A stretch of DNA of 29,306 nucleotides from Brevundimonas sp. UBA7635 (GCA_002483865.1 DLIT01000170.1:20257-49562), one strand, 5' to 3'; positions 15,301-23,056 are shown, counted from the stretch's first letter. The notes: generated from the letters alone by a model not told the origin. A program made the numbers and translations.

Positions 15301-16022
15301 GACTGCGGCCCCTTGTGCTTGGCAATGTAAAACGCGACCCATTCCGGCGTATCTTTCAGGCGCAGGCCGTGTTCGTCAGACCACTTTCCGTGGTTCAGGA
15401 CGCCTACTCCCTCAACAATTCCGACAAGCGCCGTTGCAGCCTCCAGCAGTTCATCGCTGGCTGGGGCGGGGTGTGGGTACAGGGGTTGTATCGTGCGCCC
15501 CATTAAGCCGTGATAGGTGTCTGCACCTTCAATCGGAGGCCAGTTCCTAGGCTCCCCATACGAGCTACCGTCCCGCCACACAGCCCGCCAAGCCACAGGC
15601 TCCTGCTCCACCTTCGGGGCTTCGGGGTGGGCAGGTACAGTCCACCCCTTGATTGCATCGGGCAGGCTCTTGGCGTGTTGCTCCGGCGTGCCGTCCCACA
15701 GTGCAGGAATGGCCGCACAAAGAACGTCAGGCGTTCGCGGCGCAAGTTGGGTGTTCACATACTCACACCACTTGAACGCCGTCTCCAAATCCGGCGCGGG
15801 ATAAACGTCGTCTGGGCCAAGGACGTGCATCGACCATAGCAGCGGTTCCAGCTTGTAAGGATCGCTTACAGGTTCAGCCTTCGGGGCGGCTGCGAGCATG
15901 GCGTCCCAAATGTTCGCCAGCACGGTTTCGTGGTGCGTGTCAGGATCGCGGCTGAAAGCACGCTCGCCAGCGGCCCACATCTCATCCGTCGCCTCACGCG
16001 GCACCGTCACAGTATCGGTCAT
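15297..16022 (-). CDS. hypothetical phage protein (Ea22-like style)
   Basis: 241 residues from the ATG at 16022, which overlaps the stop of a small zinc-ribbon gene (ATGA). It has VPREATDEMWAAGERAFSRD near the N-terminus, a linker rich in Pro and Ala, then EPVAWRAVWRDG and IQPLYPHPAP, a PVAW...PLYP pattern common in phage early proteins such as Ea22-type. The C-terminus is WVAFYIAKHKG. No function can be assigned. Confidence 0.65.
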   Translation of the reverse strand: MTDTVTVPREATDEMWAAGERAFSRDPDTHHETVLANIWDAMLAAAPKAEPVSDPYKLEPLLWSMHVLGPDDVYPAPDLETAFKWCEYVNTQLAPRTPDVLCAAIPALWDGTPEQHAKSLPDAIKGWTVPAHPEAPKVEQEPVAWRAVWRDGSSYGEPRNWPPIEGADTYHGLMGRTIQPLYPHPAPASDELLEAATALVGIVEGVGVLNHGKWSDEHGLRLKDTPEWVAFYIAKHKGPQS

Positions 16023-16192
16023 GCGGCTTTCTCCATCGCCGCGTCCGCGCAATGCTCGCAGACAAGGCGTCCAGTGGTTTCGTAAGCCTCGGCGGACGGC
16101 GACCATTCGTCAGCGCCGCAGTCAGGGCAGTCGTTCGGTTGCTCGCCGGCCACGAGGGCGTCGTGCAGGTTCCATAGGGCCTGGGCAGTCAT
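16019..16192 (-). CDS. small zinc-ribbon protein
   Basis: 57-residue gene found by translating the gap between neighbouring genes. It starts at the ATG at 16192, which overlaps the upstream stop (ATGA), and ends in TGA overlapping the next ATG. It contains CPDCG and CEHCA, two CxxC pairs about 25 residues apart, so it probably binds one zinc. The perfect overlaps on both sides are the main support that it is real. Role unknown. Confidence 0.7.
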   Translation of the reverse strand: MTAQALWNLHDALVAGEQPNDCPDCGADEWSPSAEAYETTGRLVCEHCADAAMEKAA

Positions 16193-16539
16193 TCGCCACC
16201 CCCGTCCTGCTCACCACGGGCGCGGGCGATGGTCGCTTCAAGCGATTTGGCCTGGCTGGCGTTAGCTGCGGCCTTCTGAGCGCCATCTACCGTCCCTTTG
16301 TCGAGATGCAGGACTTCGTATCGGCGGAATGTCTTTGCCGCCTCGACGCAGGCCTCCAGCAGATCAGGCGCGGCGGCGATCAGGCGGGCGTTGGCTTCGG
16401 TGTTCGGCGCGTAACAGAACTGCGTCGTGCACACAGCGTCATGCTCGGCGTCGATTTGCCAGCACTCTGGCATCCCATCGTGGGCCTCAATGGTCTTGTG
16501 GGCCGTCCAGCGGCCCGGCGTATGCTTCACCCCGCTCAT
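16189..16539 (-). CDS. hypothetical phage protein, NARLIAAAPDLLEA type
   Basis: 116 residues from the ATG at 16539. It starts MSGVKHTPGRW and contains NTEANARLIAAAPDLLEACVEA, a pair of motifs seen together in very many phage early proteins. The C-terminal 40 residues are helical and charged. Function unknown. It overlaps the methyltransferase upstream and the zinc-ribbon gene downstream by four bases each. Confidence 0.72.
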   Translation of the reverse strand: MSGVKHTPGRWTAHKTIEAHDGMPECWQIDAEHDAVCTTQFCYAPNTEANARLIAAAPDLLEACVEAAKTFRRYEVLHLDKGTVDGAQKAAANASQAKSLEATIARARGEQDGGGE

Positions 16540-17030
16540 GCCGCGATCCTTTCGGGTTGGGCGATGATGCCGAGGCCGTGGCTGGCTGCGCGGCGCAGGG
16601 CGGACACGGCGGACGGACCAGCGGCCCACAGGCAGGTGCCCGTGCCGGGGCTTTCTCCGACTGATCCATCAGGACGGATGAACTTCAGCTTCGGCGTGAA
16701 CAGCACCAGATCCGCGCGGTCCCATGCCTCGCGAAACCACGGCGCCGAGGTGCGGTCAGGCGTGAGGGCGATGCCCCGGCCGTGGTCGAAGAACTTGGTC
16801 AGCCACGCGCGCTTCGTGGACTGGTGGCCGAACGGCGGGTTCATCCAGATGAAGCCGGTCCAGTCGCGCTCAAGGCTGTCCTCTGTGATGAAGCGGCGAG
16901 CCGGAACGCTGACGTGCGTACGGTCAACCGGCGCCGCCACGTCCTCGTCAAAGCCGACGCCGAGCGCTTCGAAGACGTGCGGCGGCGTGTACCACTCGTT
17001 GCTCTCGCCAGCGCTCTCCCAGGCGCTCAT
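16536..17030 (-). CDS. phage-type DNA N6-adenine methyltransferase (Dam-like)
   Basis: 164 residues, the usual size of the phage Dam family (Pfam PF05869). It begins ESNEWYTPPHVFEALGVGFDED, as these enzymes do, and has the catalytic NPPF motif at about 64-67 in FIWMNPPFGH. Later come APWFREAWDRADLVLFTPKLKFIRPDG and a GTGTCLWAAG strand. It would methylate adenine in phage DNA, perhaps against host restriction. The acidic motif reads FDEDVAAP rather than FDLDPCA. It has no adjacent endonuclease, so it is an orphan methylase. Confidence 0.85.
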   Translation of the reverse strand: MSAWESAGESNEWYTPPHVFEALGVGFDEDVAAPVDRTHVSVPARRFITEDSLERDWTGFIWMNPPFGHQSTKRAWLTKFFDHGRGIALTPDRTSAPWFREAWDRADLVLFTPKLKFIRPDGSVGESPGTGTCLWAAGPSAVSALRRAASHGLGIIAQPERIAA

Positions 17031-17461
17031 GCCTCACCCCCACGGCGGGAGGCTTGGCGGAGGGCGTCACCAAAAGCGTATTCAATGGCGCGCTCGCCCC
17101 TCTCACAGGCGGCCATGAGGGCTTGATCGGCCCCAGCGGTGCCTCCTGATGTGCGGGCGACCTGGACCAGTCCCTTCAGCGCCCAGAACAGCTCGTCGCG
17201 CTGTTTAGTCAGGTTCTCGGCACGTTCCCATTCAGCGCGTCGTTCCGCTTCAGCGGCATCGAGGCGTGACCTAATGTTGAATCTCACATTGTCGCACAGG
17301 TAGTCCTGAACGGCCTCCATGGTTGCGCCATAGAGCAGATCGCTAGCCTCGCGCACCTCATGCTCAATAACCGGGCGGATTGCGTCCAGAACTTCGGCGG
17401 ACACCGCGTCAAAATCGACAGCCGCCACCCCCAGCACCGGGCTCTTGATTGATTCAGGCAT
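17027..17461 (-). CDS. hypothetical phage protein, helical
   Basis: 144 residues, mostly helical, with a likely coiled coil at RSRLDAAEAERRAEWERAENLTKQRDELFWALK. The start at 17461 has GGAGG upstream and lies in an 8-base overlap (ATGCCTGA) with the previous gene. The N-terminus MPES is shared with that previous gene at DNA level (see findings). Not recognised. Confidence 0.65.
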   Translation of the reverse strand: MPESIKSPVLGVAAVDFDAVSAEVLDAIRPVIEHEVREASDLLYGATMEAVQDYLCDNVRFNIRSRLDAAEAERRAEWERAENLTKQRDELFWALKGLVQVARTSGGTAGADQALMAACERGERAIEYAFGDALRQASRRGGEA

Positions 17462-18212
17462 GGGGAGCCTCCGACGAAGCGGCCCGCGCCTTTGCGCGCC
17501 GCATGTTCTCCTCGGCGATGAGGAAGTCGATCTCTGTCTTTGTCAGGAAGGTCCAGCCCGGCCCCGGGCGCCACGAGATCGGGTCGCCCTGATAATCGAG
17601 GCTCGGCGCCCATTCGGGGTGATCGCCGCTCAAATATTCGATCGCGCTCTTGGCGGCTTGGGCGATGTCGTAGTTGTGGTTGACGACGCTGATGAAGAAG
17701 CGGTCGGCAATGCGGAATGGCACCGAGAAGTGGATCTTGCCGTCGCTGTAACCGACACCCCCGCCACCCTCCTCGGTGCGCAGATCGGTGATCGCGCCGA
17801 GGTGATCCATAGCGGCTCGGTCGACCGGGAAGGTCGGCAGAGCGGCAACCTCTTCAGCGAGCTTCTTCCCCGCAGGACGCTTCGAAAACGCTTTAGCGAC
17901 ATAGCCGCGACGCTCGACGTAACCGCGCCCGGCGTTGACCCAGGCCGCGCCAGTCGGCTCGCTCCCTGCCTTAAACGAGAAGGCGCGGGGGTGACCGCCA
18001 TCGCGGGGAGGATAGAAGCCGTCAGCGCCGCGCTCCTTCGCCCAGGCTTGAGCCGCATCTTCGGCGGCGTCTTCCTGGCGATAGAACTCGATCATGGGGG
18101 CGCGGGTCTCTTCGGAGACGGCCTCGACATAGAAGCGGCGATTGTGCGGTTGCAGGTGCTCCGGCAGGCCTCGCAGGCGCTCCAGGATTTGGGCGGGGGT
18201 TGATTCAGGCAT
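17454..18212 (-). CDS. hypothetical phage protein
   Basis: 252 residues from the ATG at 18212, in an 8-base overlap with the HNH gene. The sequence has HNRRFYVEAVSEETRAPMIEFYRQE, then AWAKERGADGFYPPRDGGHPRAFSFK, then HFSVPFRIADRFFISVVNHNYD and WRPGPGWTFLTKTEIDFLIAEENMRR. The middle resembles conserved phage proteins of unknown function with a GADGF motif. No catalytic residues can be singled out. Confidence 0.68.
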   Translation of the reverse strand: MPESTPAQILERLRGLPEHLQPHNRRFYVEAVSEETRAPMIEFYRQEDAAEDAAQAWAKERGADGFYPPRDGGHPRAFSFKAGSEPTGAAWVNAGRGYVERRGYVAKAFSKRPAGKKLAEEVAALPTFPVDRAAMDHLGAITDLRTEEGGGGVGYSDGKIHFSVPFRIADRFFISVVNHNYDIAQAAKSAIEYLSGDHPEWAPSLDYQGDPISWRPGPGWTFLTKTEIDFLIAEENMRRAKARAASSEAPHA

Positions 18213-18612
18213 GGTCGTGGGCCTTCTGAGGGCGCGCGACAACAGAGCCGTCGAACCTCTTGGTCCGGGTCTTGTCGAAGCCGCGTGATTGAATGGAGCC
18301 GTGGCCGCGCTTCTGGCGGCGGGCGTATTGACCGGTCTCGCCAGCCTGGGCCTTGGCTTTGGCGATCCGGGGCGTGTCCTGCTCGTCCGTCTTCTTCCGG
18401 GCGCAGGGCTTGCGGTAGAGGGCGCGGTTCTCGAGGGCGTTGGTGCCCAGCAGGGCGAGGGCGCGCAGGTGCTCGTCTATGACGCCCTCGGTCATGGGTT
18501 GCAGCTTCTCGCCGCAGCCGCAGGCGCATCGGCCCTCCTGGTCGATCATCAACTGACCGAACTCGGCGCGGGTGAGCGGGCGGCGCTTCTCGATCTGGGC
18601 GGCTGGGGTCAT
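18205..18612 (-). CDS. HNH endonuclease family protein
   Basis: 135 residues. A zinc-binding CACGCG cluster (Cys29-Cys33) is followed by VIDEHLRALALLGTNALENRAL (His48, Asn62) and RKPCARKKTDEQD, the order expected for an HNH nuclease, although the leading residue is DEH in place of DHI. The C-terminal 50 residues are very basic and may bind DNA. In lambdoid phages such genes sit near recombination genes as here. It could process DNA or act as a mobile-type nuclease. Overlaps both neighbours. Confidence 0.8.
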   Translation of the reverse strand: MTPAAQIEKRRPLTRAEFGQLMIDQEGRCACGCGEKLQPMTEGVIDEHLRALALLGTNALENRALYRKPCARKKTDEQDTPRIAKAKAQAGETGQYARRQKRGHGSIQSRGFDKTRTKRFDGSVVARPQKAHDHA

Positions 18613-19127
18613 GCGGCCTCCTGCTGGCGCTGGAGCGTGGCCGGATCGACGCCGATCATGGCTGCCACGATGTCGAGGATGGCGGTCTTGCTGGCCTGGA
18701 AGTCCGCCTTTCCCATGGCCCGGACCGACTGGCTCTTGGCGGTACGCTCGACTACCAGGGGGCCACGGACCACCACATGGGCGAAGTCATCGCGGGCGCG
18801 CAGATGGCTGGCGACGCGAAGGGCGGCGGCATTGCTGCCAACGTCGAGGAGGGTCTCGTTGAAATAGCCGGCGCGAATGAGGGCCCACTTTCTCAGGTGC
18901 TCAGGGGTGGGGAACTCGTCGGCCATGTCCTCGGGCAGGTTCTTCCAGGCCTCGCGGAGCCAGGCGAACTCATGCCGGTGCGAGGCGTCCGAGCGAGGCT
19001 CGACCGGGGCCAGCAGGTAGTCCTCGCAGCCGGTGAAGCGCCTGGCGGCAAGGCGGGGCCACTCCGGGACCATGACGCAGGCCTCGGCGTCCCAGGTAAA
19101 GGCGGTGGGGTGGGTCATGCCGGGCAT
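18609..19127 (-). CDS. conserved hypothetical phage protein beside SSB
   Basis: 172 residues. It has HEFAWLREAWKNLPEDMADEFPTPEHLRKWALIRAGY in the middle and TAKSQSVRAMGKADFQASKTAILDIVAAMIGVDPATL at the end. I have the impression of this pattern in many alphaproteobacterial prophages next to ssb, but I know no function. Two starts are possible (19127 or 19118); the first is used, lying 1 base after the SSB stop. Confidence 0.72.
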   Translation of the reverse strand: MPGMTHPTAFTWDAEACVMVPEWPRLAARRFTGCEDYLLAPVEPRSDASHRHEFAWLREAWKNLPEDMADEFPTPEHLRKWALIRAGYFNETLLDVGSNAAALRVASHLRARDDFAHVVVRGPLVVERTAKSQSVRAMGKADFQASKTAILDIVAAMIGVDPATLQRQQEAA

Positions 19128-19128
19128 C

Positions 19129-19620
19129 TCAGAACGGAATGTCGTCGTTCAGGTCGTAAGAGTCCTTCGGGCCAGAATGTCTCCGGCTTTCGTCCGAATG
19201 ACCTCCGCCGCCACCGCGCCGGGAAAAGCCGTCAGCATAGTCCGAACGAAAGTCATCGCCGGACTGCTGGGGCTTGCCGCCGAGCAGTTTCAGTTCGCCG
19301 TTGAAGCGCTGGATAACGATCTCGGTCGTGTACTTCTCGACGCCCTGCTGGTCGGTCCACTTGCGCGTCTGCAGGCCGCCTTCGACGTAAACGGTCGAGC
19401 CCTTGGCGCAGTAGTTCTCGCAGACCCTCACGACGTGTTCGTTGAAGATCACGACCTGGTGCCACTCGGTCTTTTCCTTCTTCTCGCCGGTGGACTTGTC
19501 GCGCCACGTTTCCGAGGTGGCGACGCGCAGGTTGGCGACGCGGTCCCCGTTGTTGAGGGTGCGGATCTCGGGATCGCGGCCGAGCTTGCCGACCAGAATG
19601 ACTTTGTTGACGGACGACAT
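19129..19620 (-). CDS. ssb: single-stranded DNA-binding protein
   Basis: 163 residues. The OB fold begins [19 protein letters not shown] and continues with [34 protein letters not shown] and [20 protein letters not shown] Gly/Ser-rich linker leads to the acidic tail DLNDDIPF, the canonical C-terminal tip that recruits replication and repair proteins. This is a phage copy clustered with the exonuclease and annealing protein. Its start overlaps the exonuclease stop by one base (TGATG). Confidence 0.95.
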   Translation of the reverse strand: MSSVNKVILVGKLGRDPEIRTLNNGDRVANLRVATSETWRDKSTGEKKEKTEWHQVVIFNEHVVRVCENYCAKGSTVYVEGGLQTRKWTDQQGVEKYTTEIVIQRFNGELKLLGGKPQQSGDDFRSDYADGFSRRGGGGGHSDESRRHSGPKDSYDLNDDIPF

Positions 19621-20255
19621 CAGGCAGCGACCTTCAGTTGGGCGCCGTAGCGCGCGGACAGTTCGGAAAGGCGGGCGTCGATCTCAGCCAGGAAGGCGAC
19701 GACCTCGGTCTCGAGGCGCTCGATCTCTTCGACGTCGGCCTCGACGCGGTGGATGAAGACCCGCAGTTCTTCGGGCAGGCGTGGATCGTAGGAGACGAAG
19801 TCGCACCACTCGCGGCCGGTGCAGGCCATCTGCCACATCATCTGGGTGACGTATTTCGCCGGGGGCTTGCCGGCCGTCAGGGTGTCCAGGTGTGTCGCCG
19901 TGTTGGGGCACTTGATCTCCAACAGGCCAAGCGAGCCCACGAGGCCGTCAGGGCTGGCTCCCGACATGCTGATGCGCGGGTGATCCACGAAGGCGATCTC
20001 TTCCACGTCGTTGTCGGTGCGGAAGGCATAGGCGCGGCGGGCCTCGGGCTCCTTCTCGGTCCCCCAGCGCATGGCGTCATTGGTGAAGCCCTCGGTGGGC
20101 TCGCCCGTCAGGCGCTCGATGATGAGCTGAGCCGCGTAGTTGGATCGCGTGGCGGCGTATCCGCTCTTGGTCCGAGCGACCACGTCCGCGACCTTGGAGG
20201 CCGTGACCTTGCCCAGGCGGGCCTGATGCCAGTCGGCTGAACCTTGCGCCATCAT
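19620..20255 (-). CDS. YqaJ/lambda-type recombinase exonuclease
   Basis: 211 residues of the YqaJ viral recombinase family, PD-(D/E)XK fold, a processive 5'-3' exonuclease that makes 3' single strands. It begins [18 protein letters not shown], as family members do. Active-site residues are Asp103 in SGASPDG and Glu113/Lys115 in LLEIKCP. The Gln pair in [25 protein letters not shown] is typical too. The C-terminal part is helical. With the ERF protein upstream it forms an exonuclease-annealase pair for single-strand-annealing recombination. Confidence 0.93.
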   Translation of the reverse strand: MMAQGSADWHQARLGKVTASKVADVVARTKSGYAATRSNYAAQLIIERLTGEPTEGFTNDAMRWGTEKEPEARRAYAFRTDNDVEEIAFVDHPRISMSGASPDGLVGSLGLLEIKCPNTATHLDTLTAGKPPAKYVTQMMWQMACTGREWCDFVSYDPRLPEELRVFIHRVEADVEEIERLETEVVAFLAEIDARLSELSARYGAQLKVAA

Positions 20256-21016
20256 TGCGCGCCCGCCTTTTTCTGCTTGGCGAGCAGGGCCTTCATGGCG
20301 TCCTGGAACTTCGCGGCCGGAATGTCAGAGACGGACGGCGCGCCGATGTAGTCGAGGAAGGCGGCGACCTTAGTCCCGGTCGAGCCGATCAACTCGCGGA
20401 TGGTGTCGGCTTGCTCGTCAGTGATGACCGCGCCAGAACCGCCCGCCTGCCCGTCGTCGTCCTCGCCTCGGCTGGTCAGGTTGAGCAGCAGGCCAGCGGT
20501 GTAGCGCTTGCCGTAGGACGTGCTGGACCCGACCGCCTGGACCGCATTCTTCGACCCGCTGCTGTCGTGCGGCAGGACGATGGTCGTCTCTTCCGAATGA
20601 CCCTCGCGGTGGGACAGGACGCCGGTGACGCTGATCTGGCCGTCGTCGCGACCGGTGCGGAATGACAGGGCGAAGCCGTGCTTGGCCAGCACAGGCTTGA
20701 TCGCGTCGTTGATGTCCTCCCACAGGGCGTAGGTGGACTGCACCTTGCCGCTGCGGTCCTTGATGCCGCCGCGCTCGACAATCGACGGCAGTTCAGGCGC
20801 CATGGCAGCCAGCGCGGCGGAATAGGCGGCGCGGGCGTCGCGCTGCAGGATGCGCTCCTGCATCTCCAGCAGGCGCTCCATCTTGTCGATGTCTACGTCG
20901 GGGTTGGTCGCGGCGCGCTCGATCACCGAAATGATGGCGGCGGCCTGATTGATGACGGCGGGCGCTTGGGTCTCATCGACCTGGACGACTTCGCCTTGGA
21001 TAGCGGGCTCACCCAT
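20252..21016 (-). CDS. ERF-family single-strand DNA annealing protein
   Basis: 254 residues of the ERF superfamily (Pfam PF04404), like P22 Erf. The core runs AAYSAALAAMAPELPSIVERGGIKDRSGKVQSTYALWEDINDAIKPVLAKHGFALSFRT, and then SSGSKNAVQAVGSSTSYGKRYTAGLLLNL, a near-diagnostic stretch. Family members anneal complementary strands and form rings. The C-terminal 70 residues hold a helical domain (DEQADTIRELIGSTGTKVAAFLDYIG) like those found in RecT/ERF partners. It overlaps the exonuclease downstream (ATGA or TGATG, depending on which of two ATGs is used there). Confidence 0.92.
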   Translation of the reverse strand: MGEPAIQGEVVQVDETQAPAVINQAAAIISVIERAATNPDVDIDKMERLLEMQERILQRDARAAYSAALAAMAPELPSIVERGGIKDRSGKVQSTYALWEDINDAIKPVLAKHGFALSFRTGRDDGQISVTGVLSHREGHSEETTIVLPHDSSGSKNAVQAVGSSTSYGKRYTAGLLLNLTSRGEDDDGQAGGSGAVITDEQADTIRELIGSTGTKVAAFLDYIGAPSVSDIPAAKFQDAMKALLAKQKKAGAQ

Positions 21017-21224
21017 AGGGGTTCTCCTCGAAATAGCTGATGTCGGATGCGAACAACTCGCCCTCGTCGCCGCAGTAGTCGCAGCAGGCGGTCAGGCGGT
21101 TCGCGCAGTAGGGGCAGCCCACCAGATCGCCGTGGCGTGGGGCTCGAAAGCTCCAGCCATCACCAGCCGGGTTCTTGGCCCGGACTGGTGCCTTGGCGGT
21201 GGATGAAAGGGGTTGGTGGGTCAT
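21009..21224 (-). CDS. small zinc-finger-like phage protein
   Basis: 71 residues from the ATG at 21224, which overlaps the upstream stop (ATGA) and has GGAG about 8 bases upstream. It has GCPYCANRLTACCDYCGDEGEL, with CxxC pairs suggesting one zinc site, after a 35-residue basic segment. Its end overlaps the ERF start by 8 bases. Function unknown. Confidence 0.68.
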   Translation of the reverse strand: MTHQPLSSTAKAPVRAKNPAGDGWSFRAPRHGDLVGCPYCANRLTACCDYCGDEGELFASDISYFEENPYG

Positions 21225-21634
21225 GCGGATTGCTCCGCTGACTTCAAGTTGCTGACGATCCACGAACGCATGCGCTGGAAGCGCTGCTCAGGCGTCTCGT
21301 TGTAGGGGCCGCATTCGTCGTTCTCCCACATGATTTCGCAGGCCATTGCACGCGGAAGCCCGAAGAGCGCGGCGACGCCTTCTTGGTCGCCATCCCACAC
21401 AGCCGACATGTCGAGGTTGCGCGCCACGCCAACGGCTCCGAGGGTGCATACGCAGCCCTCAGCGGTTTTGAAGGAGTTGCCGATCAGCATCTTCGAGGGC
21501 ATCGCGTCGAATGCAGTCAGCGCTTCCCTGAGGAATGCTTGACCACGCTTGCCACGAATGGCGCTCTTTACGGCACCGCGCCAACGTATCAGCGACCAGT
21601 TTTCCACGTCTTCGGAATAGCCTGAGCGAGACAT
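21221..21634 (-). CDS. conserved hypothetical phage protein
   Basis: 137 residues from the ATG at 21634, which has GGGAGG upstream and touches the previous stop (TGATG). The sequence SLIRWRGAVKSAIRGKRGQAFLREALTAFDAMP, a CVCTLGAVGVAR stretch and ALFGLPRAMACEIMWENDE matches a type I have seen widely in prophages, always without known function. The C-terminus ETPEQRFQRMRSWIVSNL is helical. The frame is open further upstream, but that part overlaps two other genes. Confidence 0.72.
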   Translation of the reverse strand: MSRSGYSEDVENWSLIRWRGAVKSAIRGKRGQAFLREALTAFDAMPSKMLIGNSFKTAEGCVCTLGAVGVARNLDMSAVWDGDQEGVAALFGLPRAMACEIMWENDECGPYNETPEQRFQRMRSWIVSNLKSAEQSA

Positions 21635-21861
21635 CACGCACCTCCCAAAGAAAGCAGAGCCCACCAGACCAGACCTACAAAAGCAGCCAGTGCGATGAAG
21701 GAGGTGATGGTGCGGATCAGGTTGACCGGCATCCGGCGGGGATCGAAGGGGACCGAGCGCGGGTCCGGCATGGGCTCGCGCACAGCCAGTTCGCGCAGGC
21801 GACGGATGACCGCATCGCGCGGCAGTTCCGGCTCTTCGAGGAGGTCGTAGATGCGAGCCAT
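21634..21861 (-). CDS. small single-pass membrane protein
   Basis: 75 residues from the ATG at 21861 (a GTG at 21864 is also in frame). The first 45 residues are soluble and charged (DLLEEPELPRDAVIRRLRELAVREP). One membrane segment follows at about 50-70 (ITSFIALAAFVGLVWWALLSL). It overlaps both neighbours by one base. Function unknown; possibly works with the next small membrane protein. Confidence 0.65.
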   Translation of the reverse strand: MARIYDLLEEPELPRDAVIRRLRELAVREPMPDPRSVPFDPRRMPVNLIRTITSFIALAAFVGLVWWALLSLGGA

Positions 21862-22016
21862 CACGCGACCCTCCAGATGTAGAGAGCCATCGCACCGGCA
21901 AGCGCGGCCAGGGCAGAGAAGGCCTGCAGGGCCGCTGAGCCCCAGAGGCGACGTTCAACGGCGCGCGAGCACAGGACGGCGTGAAGGATATACAGGCCCG
22001 TGAAAATCCAGATCAC
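21861..22016 (-). CDS. very small two-pass membrane protein
   Basis: 51 residues starting at a GTG (22016) with AGGAG 8 bases upstream and a GTGA overlap with the previous stop. Two hydrophobic segments (about 2-17, WIFTGLYILHAVL, and 28-48, AALQAFSALAALAGAMALYIW) are joined by a short charged loop CSRAVERRLWG. The longer frame upstream is a shadow of the next gene. It could be holin-like in size, but it sits in the early operon, so that is doubtful. Confidence 0.6.
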   Translation of the reverse strand: MIWIFTGLYILHAVLCSRAVERRLWGSAALQAFSALAALAGAMALYIWRVA

Positions 22017-22222
22017 GCGGCAATCTCCTGTGGGCCGACGGCGGCAATCGCTGCGTCCAGGTCGGCTATGAGGGTGTCGTAGGTTGAGCGGAGAGCGGGG
22101 CTGGCCATGATGCGCCAACTCGCGAACACAGACCGGACCCCGGCAGCCTGCTCTGGCGACAGGTCGGAGCTGGGGCCGACAACCCGTCCGTTGCAGGCGA
22201 TGAAGTGAGGGGCGCGCGCCAT
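22013..22222 (-). CDS. hypothetical phage protein
   Basis: 69 residues, starting at an ATG that touches the upstream stop (TGATG). Helical content is likely in SPEQAAGVRSVFASWRIMASPALRSTYDTLIADLDAAI. No known family recognised. Second gene of the leftward operon. Confidence 0.62.
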   Translation of the reverse strand: MARAPHFIACNGRVVGPSSDLSPEQAAGVRSVFASWRIMASPALRSTYDTLIADLDAAIAAVGPQEIAA

Positions 22223-22488
22223 CAGGCTGCCCTCCGGGTCTCGGCGCAGATCGAGGCGCTCTCGGCGTAGGGGCTGGCCCAGTCGATGGTGCGAACCGGC
22301 GGGGTCTTGGCCCGCTCGGCGGCGATCCAGGGGGCGGGGTCGGCCTGAATGATCGGCACGCCTTCATGGGGGCGGTTGCTGGTGTGCAGCCAGCCCCAGC
22401 ACTGGCGGTGGAGGTCGTCAGACAGGGCGACCGCGATCTGGGCCGAACCGTCCATCGACTTCACGTAGGTGGTGTGCGTTGCGGCCAC
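22222..22488 (-). CDS. first gene of the leftward early operon, hypothetical
   Basis: 88 residues from a GTG (22488) with GGGAGG 5 bases upstream. The long upstream extension of the frame runs through the promoter and is rejected. The sequence has VKSMDGSAQIAVALSDDLHRQCWGWLHTSNRPHEG and IDWASPYAESASICAETRRAA. The position, first behind the leftward promoter, is that of lambda N, but nothing like an arginine-rich antiterminator motif is visible, so a role in antitermination is unsupported. The leader between the operator and the start is about 27 bases. Confidence 0.62.
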   Translation of the reverse strand: MAATHTTYVKSMDGSAQIAVALSDDLHRQCWGWLHTSNRPHEGVPIIQADPAPWIAAERAKTPPVRTIDWASPYAESASICAETRRAA

Positions 22489-22515
22489 GTCGGCCTCCCT
22501 CGTTGATGAGGAAAC

Positions 22516-22530
22516 CCTACAAAACGTAGA
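22516..22530 (-). promoter_or_regulatory. left operator 1 (overlapping the leftward promoter -10)
   Basis: Read on the - strand it is TCTACGTTTTGTAGG, a near match to right operator 1 (12 of 15 bases). A conserved CCTTGCGC lies exactly 6 bases upstream of it, as at the right side. TACGTT inside it is the likely -10 of the leftward promoter, so a bound repressor would block transcription. Confidence 0.7.
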
Positions 22531-22550
22531 CATCGAGCGCAAGGAAAAAA

Positions 22551-22565
22551 TCTACAAAATGTAGA
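22551..22565. promoter_or_regulatory. left operator 2
   Basis: TCTACA-AAA-TGTAGA, a perfect 6-base inverted repeat and the best match to the consensus of the set. Its centre is 35 bases from that of left operator 1. Confidence 0.75.
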
Positions 22566-22674
22566 GGCCGCCCGCATCGTATGCGACAGACACGGACGTA
22601 GGTGGTCGCCAGAGGACTCGACTCATCCCGGCTGAACGCCGATTTTCAGGGCGGCGAAAGGAGGTGACGGCAGA

Positions 22675-22935
22675 ATGGCCGAGAAGACGATTTACTGCGC
22701 CCAGGCCTTCTGGTGGCGGGGCGGGAAGCTGAGGGGCGGGGAGGTCCACCAGTTCGCAACCGTGGACCGAGCTGTGGCTGGGGGCGAGGCTCTGTTTACC
22801 GGCGCGCCGGGCGTGGCCGTGTTCAGCGTGACCGGCCACCCGGACGTGGATCTATGGGGCGAGCCAGTGATGATACAGGCCCTGGGCGACGTGCCGTCCA
22901 TGGATGGCGAGGACTGGCACGGGATGGCCGCCTAA
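22675..22935 (+). CDS. hypothetical phage protein
   Basis: 86 residues, transcribed away from the leftward operon. An excellent ribosome site AAAGGAGGTGA lies about 7 bases upstream of the ATG. The sequence begins EKTIYCAQAFWWRGGKLRGGEVHQFATVDRAVAGGEAL and contains DLWGEPVMIQALGDVP. Similar small proteins occur in alphaproteobacterial prophages. A terminator lies about 100 bases after its stop. Function unknown. Confidence 0.75.
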   Translation: MAEKTIYCAQAFWWRGGKLRGGEVHQFATVDRAVAGGEALFTGAPGVAVFSVTGHPDVDLWGEPVMIQALGDVPSMDGEDWHGMAA

Positions 22936-23032
22936 GCGCCTGCGACAGTCTCGGTCGTGGGCGTGTTCTTGCCTCTCGACACAACCATGCGGCGTGATAT
23001 GACGCGGTTATGTTCAGGCGTCCAACCAACTG

Positions 23033-23056
23033 CCCCGCTTCGGCGGGGTTCTTTTT
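23033..23056 (+). terminator. rho-independent terminator
   Basis: Hairpin CCCCGC-TTCG-GCGGGG followed by TTCTTTTT. The six-base GC stem with a stable TTCG loop and T tract is a textbook intrinsic terminator on the + strand. It closes the 22675-22935 transcript and insulates the downstream three-Cys gene. Confidence 0.88.

Noticed and set aside
15898..17118. 406-codon open frame on the + strand
   Set aside because: It covers four overlapping - strand phage genes including the methylase; Arg/Ser/Pro-rich composition is typical of a shadow.
21634..22016. Two adjacent small membrane proteins as a holin/spanin lysis pair
   Set aside because: They sit in the early leftward operon beside recombination genes, no endolysin is nearby, and the order and topology fit no known lysis cassette.
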